A stretch of DNA of 64,000 nucleotides from an uncultured Erythrobacter sp. (GTDB lineage Bacteria; Pseudomonadota; Alphaproteobacteria; Sphingomonadales; Sphingomonadaceae): positions 1 to 64,000 of the forward strand of contig CAJXJR010000004.1 of the NCBI GenBank assembly GCA_913055155.1, read 5' to 3'. Within the stretch, counting starts at the first letter, position 1. The number at the start of each line of letters is the position of its first letter. The translations under genes and the position numbers were made by a program. Below the pieces are notes generated by a model that had not been told where the DNA came from, ran no database searches, and saw only the letters and a program-made list of their open reading frames with translations. Positions 9,240-17,903 of this stretch are shown one piece after another.

Positions 9240-9588
9240 ACAGGGGTATGATCGCCGCGATAATGACTACGACCATCGGGCGAGGCCATTGGAGTAGCGC
9301 AATACCGATGTAGGTAGCCCCGAAGCTTAGGACATAGACCGCAAAGGAAAGAACGATGAATCGCAGTATATAAATGCGCGTGATGAAATTTTTCTGGAAC
9401 GAGTAGTATGCATGTCCGAGAAATGAGAAAACAGTGCTTGTAAAGACCCCCACCAAGTTTGCCGACTGAGCCCCAAGACCTAACCGTGCTCCCAAGAGAG
9501 CGACAAGGATGTATGTCACACAAGCTCCAAAGCCGACTACCCCAAAGCGTCCTATACTGGCCAGTTCGGCTTGGAGACGAGATTTCAT
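9202..9588 (-). CDS. GtrA-like membrane protein
   Basis: The 128-residue protein has four transmembrane helices and the GtrA signature (FGVVGFGACVTYILVALL, then VFTSTVFSFLGHAYYSF). GtrA-family proteins are thought to flip polyprenyl-linked monosaccharides across the inner membrane for surface glycan decoration. It is the first of two GtrA paralogues in the window and probably works with one of the nearby GT2 enzymes. The last 38 bases overlap the convergent GT-C gene. Confidence 0.85.
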   Translation of the reverse strand: MKSRLQAELASIGRFGVVGFGACVTYILVALLGARLGLGAQSANLVGVFTSTVFSFLGHAYYSFQKNFITRIYILRFIVLSFAVYVLSFGATYIGIALLQWPRPMVVVIIAAIIPLFTWSAGRFWVFR

Positions 9589-10215
9589 AGCCCTAACCTA
9601 GATTACTCTGTGAATATAGTCCAAGCGGCACCTAGTGCTTTGGTGCCGTTATCCCGCTCGTCTTATTGAGCAATCAATGATTTGGCCAAATACGGGCTAT
9701 GAGGTGCCGCCCAAAGGCCTTTCTGAGCAATATGTTATATTGCGGTATGGTTGACGATATATAGCTCTCTAAATTACAATGAGGTACAGCGGGTGAATTG
9801 AGCCCTAAGAAGGCGTGGACAATCCAGAAGATCCTAGGCCGTGTTGACAAAAGACTTCAGCCATAGGCGCGCCGCATGGGGACCAGCGCTTTTATGAGAG
9901 TGTTAACTTTTCCACGCAGTTTCAGTTGTTAGGCTCGGCTTGGACGCTTCCCACTGCTGACTGAGTGCTTTACGCCGATAATGACCCAGAGCAGACCAGC
10001 CGTTAACGACCCATTGGGGACATTCCTTTCCTGCGGCAGGTTTGGCAGATGAAGGGCAACAAGATATTCGCAATTAGCTGGTGGACATTTGCCTACATCT
10101 TACTTGCAGGGCGAAGGGGCCGCCAGTTTTCCTCCATCTGACCGACCGCCTTGCTTCAATCGAATGAATTCGTGGCCGTGCTAAGCTTACAGCGCCTCCA
10201 TTTGGGAGACTCGGA
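9589..10215. other. 627-base intergenic region
   Basis: No supported gene is present. A 30-codon open frame begins at the ATG at 10049, but nothing else supports it. A hairpin (listed separately) lies near the GtrA-like start. The promoters of the divergent GtrA-like and GT87-like genes must lie here. Confidence 0.4.
9626..9648. repeat. 7-bp stem hairpin upstream of the GtrA-like gene
   Basis: CGGCACC and GGTGCCG form a perfect 7-base stem with a 9-base loop, 38 bases upstream of the GtrA-like start. It could be a leader hairpin or an operator. There is no T-run on the minus strand to make it a terminator there. Confidence 0.3.
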
Positions 10216-11430
10216 ATGATGTCAGTCGTCGGTGTTAAGGCTCTTGCCCGTTATATGCCGTCATCGCGCACAGATCCTTGGCTGCTGGCTGGTGGCCTTC
10301 TCTCACTGACTTACTTGCTCTTTGATAATGTCAACTTTCTAGGGGGCGGGTTGTCGCGGGGCCAAATGTTGGGTCGCGATTTCGTAAACTATTGGTCTGC
10401 GGGGCATCTGTTACTCGATGGGCGCATTTCCGATTTGTTCGATTTTGAACGATATCAGCCAGCCTATCGAGCACTGACTGGTCGCAATCTTTCGTTCAAC
10501 ACCTACCCGTACCCTCCACATAGCCTTTGGCTTGTCCTTCCCCTGGGATGGTTCCCTTACATCCCCGGCCTCATTGCGTGGATCTTGGTTACGTTCGGCA
10601 TTTGCGCTTACGTGCTCGTTCGCTTTTCGCGTCGTGGCTGGGAAGCCGTTGCCTTTCTCGCCTTCGCGCCCGCTGCGGCAATCAACATTTCTTCCGGACA
10701 GAACGGCTTTGTCTCAGCCGCGCTTCTGTGTGGAGGACTGCTCTTGGTAGAGCGCCGACCAGTACTTGCCGGGGTTCTTCTTGGCCTTCTCACCTATAAG
10801 CCTCAACTCGGCCTCCTCGTGCCGCTTGCGCTTCTGATAGGACGTCACTGGACGGTCATCGCTTCAGCGACCGCAACCGTCGCGACACTCGTTGGCGGCA
10901 GCATCTTATTGCTGGGGCTTGACCCTTGGCGGGACTTTCTAACCCTTAGCATGCCTCTCCAGAAGAGTTTTGCCGAAGCCGGATCGGGGTTTTATCAGAT
11001 TATGATCCCCACTCCGTTTATGGCTGCGCGCGTTCTAGGTATGCCGTCGAGCGAGGCTTATTATGTTCACTTAGTCGTCGCCTTGCCAGTCGCGATCGTT
11101 TGCACCCTTCTTTTCCGTTCGAACCGATCCCTGACACATCGGGTTGCAGTTCTCCTGGTCGGAACGTTTCTCGTGTCTCCTTACGCTTTCAACTACGACA
11201 TGGTCGCGCTCGGGCTGATCATGTACGTGCTCGCCGCCGTTGAACCTTCGCGACAGGGCGAATGGGCACTCCGGGTCATTTACCTCTTGCCGATTTTGAT
11301 GATCTATGCGGGTCTTATAGGCTTGCCTGTTGGCCCAGTCGGTCTGCTCTTGGCGCTTGCTCTGCTGATCAGGGCCCCAAGACAGTCGTCACTCCAGCTT
11401 CTTCCAAATTTACGACGAGCTAGAATGTGA
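10216..11430 (+). CDS. GT87 (DUF2029) family membrane glycosyltransferase
   Basis: The 404-residue polytopic protein has the DUF2029/GT87 pattern: an early loop GRDFVNYWSAGHLLLDG with an aspartate typical of the catalytic loop, followed by NTYPYPPHSLWL. About nine further helices follow. Relatives are polyprenyl-phosphate-mannose-dependent mannosyltransferases, but the family is broad and the acceptor here is unknown. It stands alone on the plus strand between two divergent glycan-modification groups. Confidence 0.8.
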   Translation: MMSVVGVKALARYMPSSRTDPWLLAGGLLSLTYLLFDNVNFLGGGLSRGQMLGRDFVNYWSAGHLLLDGRISDLFDFERYQPAYRALTGRNLSFNTYPYPPHSLWLVLPLGWFPYIPGLIAWILVTFGICAYVLVRFSRRGWEAVAFLAFAPAAAINISSGQNGFVSAALLCGGLLLVERRPVLAGVLLGLLTYKPQLGLLVPLALLIGRHWTVIASATATVATLVGGSILLLGLDPWRDFLTLSMPLQKSFAEAGSGFYQIMIPTPFMAARVLGMPSSEAYYVHLVVALPVAIVCTLLFRSNRSLTHRVAVLLVGTFLVSPYAFNYDMVALGLIMYVLAAVEPSRQGEWALRVIYLLPILMIYAGLIGLPVGPVGLLLALALLIRAPRQSSLQLLPNLRRARM

Positions 11431-11652
11431 GCATGTCAGCCGCAGCTGCCTCACACCTTGTGGAGTACGATTGGGCCATCAAAGGCTGGATATCGATACC
11501 CCGAAGTGACCTGGGCCCATGACGAAGTTCGCCAGCCAAGTCAAAAAGGCGACATTGTGATTAAGGTATTTCGGAACTTGCAATGCTAGTGCGACCCCGA
11601 CCGCAACCACTGCAATCCATATCTGCAAGTTTAGCCCGGATCAACTCTACCA

Positions 11653-12045
11653 TCAATGCCGTTCCTCATCTCGGAATGCCCAAAGCCTGCTGGCGAGCCA
11701 GCTACCGAACGGCACAATAAACAGGATCACGGCTAACGAAGCCCACGAAGGAAAGTCGAAAAATTCAAATAGCGCGATCACTACATTACTGAACGCGAAA
11801 CCCGTCAAAGCCACCACCATGAACCGCAGAAAATATGACGCCCAACTGCCTTTTGGACGGAAGGTGAACAATAAGTGCCCCACGAAAGAAACAAGGATCC
11901 CCCCGCCATAAGCAACCAAGTTTGCCTGATAGACCGGCACCTGCAGGATAAGCATTGCCGAGCCGAGAAGCCCGTAGGTTAAGGTTGCCAAAAGCCCCAC
12001 CGTGCTAAATCTAAGCACTTCCACGAATATCGGGCGAGAGAACAT
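11653..12045 (-). CDS. GtrA-like membrane protein (second copy)
   Basis: A 130-residue four-helix GtrA family protein (FSTVGLLATLTYGLLGSAML, then GGGILVSFVGHLLFTF). It is the last gene of a minus-strand set GT2 - methyltransferase - GtrA, separated by 11 bases from the methyltransferase stop. With the upstream GtrB-like enzyme it forms the usual pair: GtrB loads the sugar on undecaprenyl phosphate and GtrA flips it. The sequence differs enough from the 9202-9588 copy that they are not a recent duplication. Confidence 0.85.
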   Translation of the reverse strand: MFSRPIFVEVLRFSTVGLLATLTYGLLGSAMLILQVPVYQANLVAYGGGILVSFVGHLLFTFRPKGSWASYFLRFMVVALTGFAFSNVVIALFEFFDFPSWASLAVILFIVPFGSWLASRLWAFRDEERH

Positions 12046-12056
12046 AACGGTTGAGG

Positions 12057-12740
12057 TTACTTCGTGGCTTGAACGAAATACTGGCCACCGATTGGGAGAA
12101 AACCCAACGCCGGCTCAAGAAATCGAAGTGCCGAAAGCATTCTAGGGAAAAAAATCCGGAAGCGGGTCTTAACGGTTCGAAAGCTGACCCCACGAAGTGA
12201 ACGCCGGGCCTGCCGAGAGCTTACGAGTATCGCATCCTTATCGAACTCGCATTCAGACACCGCTTTGCGTGTAAGTGGATTGTACGGGTTGTGCTCGAAA
12301 AGGAAAAATGATCCTCCCGGAGCGAGAATTCGAGACAACTCAGTGATGATTGCACCATGCTCGGCCGGATCAATATGATGAAAGACGCATGCAGCGAGAA
12401 TTAGATCGAACTCATGATCGGCGAACGGCAGCGGAAGGCCAGTGATTTGAACAAAGTTCCCTTGCGTAGGAAACCGTTCCTTTGCGATTTCGAGAGAGCG
12501 AAGAGATGGATCGCAAAGTGTCACATTGCTTTGTGGAAACTGAGCCTTCAGATGGCCAAGTGAATTGCCAATTCCACCCCCAAAATCGAGGATTTTGGCC
12601 GGAGCCCGTTCAACTTGCCGAGCCATCTCTGCCACCTTGTATTGGGCAAAGAAATCTGGCTCCTCCCCGGAGAGACGAATGCTCCTCGCGTGCTGTGCGT
12701 GATATTCGTCCGCAAATTTGTCGAACTCAGCTTCGTTCAC
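12057..12740 (-). CDS. class I SAM-dependent methyltransferase
   Basis: The protein of about 227 residues has SAM motif I ILDFGGGIGNSLG, motif II-like NVTLCDPS, then FDLILAACVFHHI and FLFEHNPYNPLT, a pattern of small Methyltransf_11 enzymes. I chose the GTG at 12740, preceded by AGGAA, because it gives a clean 14-base overlap with the GT2 gene; the frame extends to 12785 without a good start. It lies between GtrB-like and GtrA-like genes, so it may methylate the sugar or lipid they handle. Confidence 0.8.
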   Translation of the reverse strand: MNEAEFDKFADEYHAQHARSIRLSGEEPDFFAQYKVAEMARQVERAPAKILDFGGGIGNSLGHLKAQFPQSNVTLCDPSLRSLEIAKERFPTQGNFVQITGLPLPFADHEFDLILAACVFHHIDPAEHGAIITELSRILAPGGSFFLFEHNPYNPLTRKAVSECEFDKDAILVSSRQARRSLRGVSFRTVKTRFRIFFPRMLSALRFLEPALGFLPIGGQYFVQATK

Positions 12741-13737
12741 GACGATTCTTCCTGAATGATGGGCTGGAGTTCGTCTCGCGCGCACCGTTCGTTATCAACT
12801 CATTGACAAAGTAGAGAGGCCTCCGCTTCACTTCGAGGTACATCCTTCCAAGATATTCTCCAAAAACTCCGAGAATTAGAAGCTGTACGCTACCCAGCAG
12901 CAACACAAGGCCAGCAAGACTAGTCCAACCTTGTACGACATTGCCAGTTATCCAGGCATATAAAGCAAAACCCATCAGCAAGATGCCAAGAAGGCCACAG
13001 ATAGCGCCAGCGAGAGATGCAAATCTCAAAGGCAAGATCGAAAAGCTGGTTATCGCGTCGATTGCCAAAACGAGCATCTTGCGAAGTGGATAGTGCGTCT
13101 TGCCAGCAAATCTTTCGGCGCGATCATAGTGGATCGGAACCTGTTTGAGCCCGAGCCACCCGACCATGCCTCGCACAAAGCGGAACCGCTCCGGCATAGA
13201 ATTTAAGTTGTCGACCGCTCGCCTGGACATCAGACGGAAATCGCCTGCATCAGGAGCAATAGGGGTGGACGAAAGCTTGGATACTAAGCGGTAGAAAGCG
13301 TACGCCGTTCCTAGTTTGAACCAATTCTCGCCGTCTCGCTTTTTCCGGACCCCATAAACCACGTCGTTGCCATCATCCATTAGCGCCATCATCGGGCCTA
13401 CAAGCTCAGGAGGGTCCTGTAGGTCTGCATCGATAATCAGAACCCTGGCACCGCGTGCGGCTTCGAGGCCGGCTGTCAGCGCAATCTGATGGCCATAATT
13501 TCTCGCAAGATCGACGACAACGAGGGCTGGTTGCTCCTGCGACTTGAGAAAATCTAATGAACCATCGGTCGATCCGTCGTTTACGCAAACGATTTCGTAA
13601 TCCTCTCCGACGATTTCTACGCTTGCTAGCTTTAGGCGACGCAGTAGCTCCCCAAGTCCGTCCTCTTCGTTGTAGACTGGTACAACCCAAGACAAACGCG
13701 GTTCTTTTGAATGGCCCCTCGTATCCACCGCTAACAC
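12727..13737 (-). CDS. GtrB-like GT2 bactoprenol glycosyltransferase
   Basis: The catalytic domain occupies residues 14-240: WVVPVYNEEDGL, VNDGSTDGS, the metal-binding IDADLQDPPEL and the acceptor-side GDFRLMSRRAV. Two transmembrane helices follow near residues 240-310, ending with the FGEYLGRMYLEVKRRPLYFV motif typical of the GtrB/ArnC/DPM1-like group. It transfers a sugar from a nucleotide donor to undecaprenyl phosphate. Genes for a methyltransferase and a GtrA flippase follow it with overlap or short spacing. Confidence 0.88.
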   Translation of the reverse strand: MLAVDTRGHSKEPRLSWVVPVYNEEDGLGELLRRLKLASVEIVGEDYEIVCVNDGSTDGSLDFLKSQEQPALVVVDLARNYGHQIALTAGLEAARGARVLIIDADLQDPPELVGPMMALMDDGNDVVYGVRKKRDGENWFKLGTAYAFYRLVSKLSSTPIAPDAGDFRLMSRRAVDNLNSMPERFRFVRGMVGWLGLKQVPIHYDRAERFAGKTHYPLRKMLVLAIDAITSFSILPLRFASLAGAICGLLGILLMGFALYAWITGNVVQGWTSLAGLVLLLGSVQLLILGVFGEYLGRMYLEVKRRPLYFVNELITNGARETNSSPSFRKNRRERS

Positions 13738-13925
13738 CTCGTTGATTTAGTTACTCACTGGTCGGGCGTTTTCCCTAAAGCTAATCTACTAAAACTCCAT
13801 TCAGGAGGCGCAAGCTTTCCGGTCTAAGCGAACCCTAAGATCTGCGCTTGCCCGACCTAGGTCTTCGAAGCGTGGATAACCTATTCGCGTTTTAGCTGAC
13901 CGATTAGACGCTTGACTGCCTTCCT

Positions 13926-14168
13926 TCAGGCCACCGCTTCCTTCGAATGGCAACCATGCTTCCACATACCGTTACGCTCGCCCTTGGGCGCTCCTGAGCC
14001 TTTAGCACCACCGTGCAGCCGGAACTTTGTCTTGCCCTTTACGGCTGCACAGCGGCAGGGCTTCCCCGCTCGGTTGCGAACCTGGCAGAGCGAGCGTTGG
14101 CCAATAAACTGTGGGAGGCCGTTCAGGGGTTGAACGCAATCTACCGTGTCATCGCTGTGCACGCCCAA
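13926..14168 (-). CDS. HGG-motif phage-associated protein, probably 5'-degenerate
   Basis: The conserved part (from CQVRNRAGKPCRCAAVKGK, then HGGAKGSGAPKGERNG and WKHG) belongs to the small HGGxSTG/HGG-motif proteins that sit beside phage terminases. Residues before CQVRN do not resemble the family and the frame has only a TTG (14168) or GTG (14162) start, so the 5' end looks damaged. Relatives usually have a cysteine two residues before the HGG; here it is phenylalanine. It ends the packaging cassette after a gap of 414 bases from TerL. Confidence 0.5.
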   Translation of the reverse strand: MGVHSDDTVDCVQPLNGLPQFIGQRSLCQVRNRAGKPCRCAAVKGKTKFRLHGGAKGSGAPKGERNGMWKHGCHSKEAVA

Positions 14169-14345
14169 GACGGTTAGGTCCGGATTGCACCCAACCTCTC
14201 CATTGCCGGTCGCCTTCTACAATCCGACGAATCCGCAAGCTTCGATGCACCGATCACGGGCAATTATGGGCTCTACAGTCTGAAGGGCAATCCGGTTGAC
14301 CGGGAAGTCGAGGTGAACACTGAGTTATTGGAGCCGCCGTTCTAG
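14069..14345 (+). pseudogene. decayed plus-strand reading frame with internal TAG
   Basis: One plus-strand frame reads as protein-like sequence: SVANLAERALANKLWEAVQG, AIYRVIAVHAQDG, then a TAG (14175-14177), then VRIAPNLSIAGRLLQSDE and FDAPITGNYGLYSLKGNP, ending at TAG 14345. Its left part is antisense to the HGG gene, but the 56-codon right part (14178-14345) lies outside any gene. I do not recognise the family. It may be a nonsense-interrupted phage gene remnant. Confidence 0.3.
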
Positions 14346-14582
14346 CTGGAGAAGGGACCAAGATAGCTGGAGTTGCGGACGGGAAGGCCTGCGGCCTTGT
14401 TGCTTCCGCAAGGTGATTACCGGGGGAGTGTTGCACTCGGCGCCGACGACACGCACTTGTTCGCCGAGGTCTATACCAAATGACTTCGCGTTGGGCCATT
14501 TCCCAACACGGCTGTTGCTTGATCAGATCGGAGACGAGCGGCAAATGCACCGACAAGAGCACTCCTTGAAGCGCGGTGCCAA
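14169..14582. other. gap between TerL and HGG-motif genes
   Basis: A 414-base gap. Its first part holds the decayed plus-strand frame listed above. From about 14346 to 14582 nothing recognisable remains. Normal packaging genes (portal, capsid) are not here. Confidence 0.45.
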
Positions 14583-16067
14583 TTAGCCTTTAACAGTCTG
14601 AAAATTAGCGCCCTTTGGCCGCCAATTGCCTGAAGCACGCTTGGGTGCTGGCCGCTCCGCAGCCATCTCCCGACGCAGGCGCTGCTGAAACCAGTCGAGC
14701 GCCTGGCTTGTACTATCGACCTGATCGTCGTGCCTGGTATTCGGAAATCCGAGCAGTTCCTGCTGATAGGCCGCGAGCCAGGGCGCCTCGCGAGGAAAGA
14801 GCACCTTACCGGTCTCAATGAGGACCGCACGCGCCTGCATGCGCTCGATCTTGGCAAGCCTGGGCTTCACCAGTTGCGGCCGGCAGACCAACGAGTTGCT
14901 GCGCAGCGACTGGACAATCGCCCGCCCAAGATCACCGTCCTCAACCAGCGTCAGATCACTTTCATAACTGCGATGCGTTTCCTCGATCAGGTGGATCAGC
15001 TCGGGGCTTTCCATCTTCTCGCGGATCACGTCGCGCAAGTAGAACTCACCGTCAGCATACCCCCACACGGTTCCCACCGACCAGTCACTGGTCTCGGCCA
15101 GCGTCGAAGCGGTATCCCAGCTCACGACGGTGGTTTCGAACTCTTCAGGCGCCTCGTCATAGTAGCGCAGCCACTGGCGACGGATGGCCACACCCTGATC
15201 GGGAACGGGCTGCTGCTGGTACTGCGCGCTGAACGCAAGACCGCCCATGATGCGTTTCTGCCGCTCCAGTTCTGCGTGATCCATGCGCTCAGGCTGGATA
15301 GGCTCACCCTTGGAGCGCACATGGATCCGACCATTACCGAGGTCCCATTCCTCGTCCGCGACTGCAGTCGCGGAAATGGTGATCTGGCGATAATCCTCCT
15401 GCTTGAGCAAATGCCCGGCAAGGTCATCTTCGTGCAGGCGCTGCATCACACAGATGATCGCGCTTTTCTTCGGATGATTGAGCCGGGTCGAGATGACGTT
15501 GTCCCAGGTACTGATGACCTTCTCGCGCGCCACGCGCGAGAAGATTTCTTGTCCCTTGTTAGGGTCGTCAAGGATGATCACGTCGGCCCCGCGGCCGAGC
15601 ATGCTGCCATCAACCGAGGTGGCGAGCCGGTAACCACCTTGCGTGGTGCGGTATTCCAGTTGACGGTTCTGCGCGGGCGATTGACAGTCCGGAAAAGCCC
15701 GGCGGTACGATGCGGACCGCATGATGCGCTGGAATTGAACCGCTTGCGCCTTCGCCACCTCCTGGCTGTAGGTTACGCACATAATACGCCGTGACGGGTC
15801 TTGACCGAGCACGAAGGCCGGAAAGGCGATACTCACCATGATCGACTTGAGGTTGCGTGGGGGCAGGTTGATCATAAGGCGCAGGTCAATCCCCTGCATC
15901 ACGTTTTCGAGTGCATTCGCGATGACCTCAAGGTGCCAGTTCTCAGTGTAATCGGTTCCAGGTTCGAGCTCTTCCATCACTTGCGCGGTAAAGGTCAGAA
16001 AGTCTTCGCGGCGCATCGTGTCCAGATACTCGACCGGCAGCGAGACCAGCTCAGCCTGGTCATTCAT
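14583..16067 (-). CDS. phage terminase large subunit
   Basis: This is a TerL-type packaging ATPase/nuclease of about 494 residues. The ATPase has the loop INLPPRNLKSIMVS (Walker A-like), the coupling region VTYSQEVAKAQAVQFQRIM, and Walker B VIILDDPNKGQE. The C-terminal nuclease half begins at TVVSWDTAST, with the metal-binding aspartates in that motif and in LVEDGDLGRA. I chose the ATG at 16067; ATGAATGA makes an 8-base overlap with the DUF5681 gene. The protein appears full length, but no portal, protease or capsid genes follow, so it is an orphan. Confidence 0.9.
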   Translation of the reverse strand: MNDQAELVSLPVEYLDTMRREDFLTFTAQVMEELEPGTDYTENWHLEVIANALENVMQGIDLRLMINLPPRNLKSIMVSIAFPAFVLGQDPSRRIMCVTYSQEVAKAQAVQFQRIMRSASYRRAFPDCQSPAQNRQLEYRTTQGGYRLATSVDGSMLGRGADVIILDDPNKGQEIFSRVAREKVISTWDNVISTRLNHPKKSAIICVMQRLHEDDLAGHLLKQEDYRQITISATAVADEEWDLGNGRIHVRSKGEPIQPERMDHAELERQKRIMGGLAFSAQYQQQPVPDQGVAIRRQWLRYYDEAPEEFETTVVSWDTASTLAETSDWSVGTVWGYADGEFYLRDVIREKMESPELIHLIEETHRSYESDLTLVEDGDLGRAIVQSLRSNSLVCRPQLVKPRLAKIERMQARAVLIETGKVLFPREAPWLAAYQQELLGFPNTRHDDQVDSTSQALDWFQQRLRREMAAERPAPKRASGNWRPKGANFQTVKG

Positions 16068-16515
16068 CACCCACTTCTCCTTTGCCGCCGACCCCTCCCT
16101 TGCGCATGAGGAACTGCAGCACTTGCTCCAGGGGAACAGCCGCGTAGTCCGCGGTATCATCGTGCCTAGGAGGCGGAAGCTGTTTCAGCAGGGTGCTGCG
16201 CGCCCTGTGATCTCCCTTGAGCGCATCGTTGACCATGGACTTTGCCAGCGCTTCACGCTTGGTCAGCCTGATAGTCTTGCCCCCTTCGGTGACCGTCATT
16301 TCCTGATCGAGCTCAGCTTCGATGAGTTTCTGGAGCACGCGATCCTTGCGCGGGCGCCCGTTGGGATTGCCCGACTGGCCCGGCTTGAAGCGGGTGTCCC
16401 TGGACGGACCATCTGCGCCTGTCGCCGTGCTGTTCCTGCTGCGCTTGTGCATGGGCTTGGCTGCAGCAGGCTGCTTCCCGTTGCTGGCGGAGGATTTCGG
16501 AGGTTTCCGGGCCAT
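16060..16515 (-). CDS. DUF5681 domain protein (terminase-associated)
   Basis: The 151-residue protein carries the DUF5681 core RFKPGQSGNPNGRPRKDRVL near residues 42-61 after a basic, low-complexity N-terminus. Proteins of this domain commonly sit just before TerL and are suspected to be small-terminase-like DNA-binding subunits; this is inference. It shares one base with the upstream methylase stop region and overlaps TerL by 8 bases, so the three are one coupled unit. Confidence 0.8.
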   Translation of the reverse strand: MARKPPKSSASNGKQPAAAKPMHKRSRNSTATGADGPSRDTRFKPGQSGNPNGRPRKDRVLQKLIEAELDQEMTVTEGGKTIRLTKREALAKSMVNDALKGDHRARSTLLKQLPPPRHDDTADYAAVPLEQVLQFLMRKGGVGGKGEVGDE

Positions 16516-17903
16516 CAGTCATCCTCCTCGTCACAAGGCTGATGACCAACAATATCCACTCCGCGTTCCGCGGCGACATCGGTCCAGCTCTTGCCGCTTT
16601 CGGCATGCATCGCTTCCTGGCCGGTCTTGGCCTGCCAGCGCTCGATCGCCTTGTCGCAGCAGCCAGGATCGATCTCGATCAGCCGTGCCTGCCGGCCGGT
16701 ATGCTGGGCTGCCATCAGCGTCGAACCAGACCCGGCAAAGGCATCAAGAACAATGCCGCCCCGACGCGAGCAATCGCGCAGCGCATCAGCGATCAGGGCA
16801 ACCGGCTTCGACGCCCGATGCTCCGCGAATTCTTCATCGCCGTCGTAGGCCCAGACGTTGGTCCGATACCTACTGGCATCGCCCGATGCGACGTTGTTGA
16901 TCGGCGGTCCGTTACCGACCTGCCAAACGTAAATGAGCTCGTGCTGCGAACGGTAGCAGCTACCCGCACTAGCGTTGTTCTTGTGCCAGACAACGAGATC
17001 ACACAGCCGCGGATAGACCGCCTCTCCAGCACTGAGCATCGCGCGCTGATGGCGCCAGTCCGCACAGTGGTAATGGATCGAACCATCAGCGCTGAAACGC
17101 GACATCAGGGCAAAGATGCTGCTCAGAATGCTGGCAAGCTCAAGCTCGTGGTTCCCGCTGGTGACCATCTCGCTTCCTGCGCGCTCCACGCTCGCAGTAT
17201 CGTCCATGGTCTCGCTGCAGGGCGGTGTGCAGAACACGATCTGCGCTCGTTCCCGCCCCATCAATATCCGATAACTCTGCTCCTCAAGTGCATTGCCGCA
17301 ATAGAGGCGGTGCTTACCCAGCTGCCACAGGTCTCCCCGCAGCGAGACCGGTTGATGAGAGGGTAGGCCAGGAAGCGTGCGCTCAGCCGCTTCGGTCTCG
17401 ATCAGCAGGCCGTCGATCTCGCCCATCGTAAAACCGGTAAGTTCAAGATCGAGATCGACGTTAAGCTCGAGCTCGGCGAACTCCAGCCGCAGCGCCTCGC
17501 GATCCCACTCGCCCAGCTCACCGAGCTTTTCTTCGGCGATGGCATAGATTCGCAGCTGCTCGTCGCTGAGATGTGAAATCGTGATCGTGGGCACCTCTTC
17601 GAGGCCCAGATCGACGGCAGCGCGCCAACGAGCGTAACCGCAGACAATGCGTCCCTCCGGGGTGATCAGAAGAGGGTCAAGATTGCCACATTCCTTGATG
17701 ACAGCGCGAATGGCAGCATCCTGCCGCGTGTTCACCTTACGCAAGCGGCGCGGCGGCGGGGTCAATTCACCGATCGGGCGGTAGACGATCTGGAGAGCGA
17801 GGCCGTGGTTGGGGTCGTTGGGACGGCTCGTCTCGTTGGATTGTGGTGATGGAGAGGATTGCAGGTCGACCTTGCGCCGACGCATACGAACAGGAGTTTT
17901 CAT
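16515..17903 (-). CDS. ParB-like domain plus DNA methylase, degenerate catalytic motif
   Basis: From the ATG at 17903 (462 residues) the N-terminal part is a ParB/Srx-like domain (IVCGYARWRAAVDLGLEEVP), and the C-terminal part is an amino-methyltransferase of the kind often found beside phage terminases. The SAM-binding motif is intact (VLDAFAGSGSTLMAAQ). The catalytic motif, expected as DPPY or NPPY, reads CTPPC (TPPC at 226-229 from this start; bases 17217-17228). The enzyme may therefore be inactive or altered. The gene opens the cassette with DUF5681 and TerL. Confidence 0.8.
   Translation of the reverse strand: MKTPVRMRRRKVDLQSSPSPQSNETSRPNDPNHGLALQIVYRPIGELTPPPRRLRKVNTRQDAAIRAVIKECGNLDPLLITPEGRIVCGYARWRAAVDLGLEEVPTITISHLSDEQLRIYAIAEEKLGELGEWDREALRLEFAELELNVDLDLELTGFTMGEIDGLLIETEAAERTLPGLPSHQPVSLRGDLWQLGKHRLYCGNALEEQSYRILMGRERAQIVFCTPPCSETMDDTASVERAGSEMVTSGNHELELASILSSIFALMSRFSADGSIHYHCADWRHQRAMLSAGEAVYPRLCDLVVWHKNNASAGSCYRSQHELIYVWQVGNGPPINNVASGDASRYRTNVWAYDGDEEFAEHRASKPVALIADALRDCSRRGGIVLDAFAGSGSTLMAAQHTGRQARLIEIDPGCCDKAIERWQAKTGQEAMHAESGKSWTDVAAERGVDIVGHQPCDEEDD

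Noticed and set aside
10049-10141. 30-codon frame with a hydrophobic stretch in the 9.6-10.2 kb gap
   Set aside because: No ribosome-binding site, short, and no coupled gene; noted only in the gap entry.
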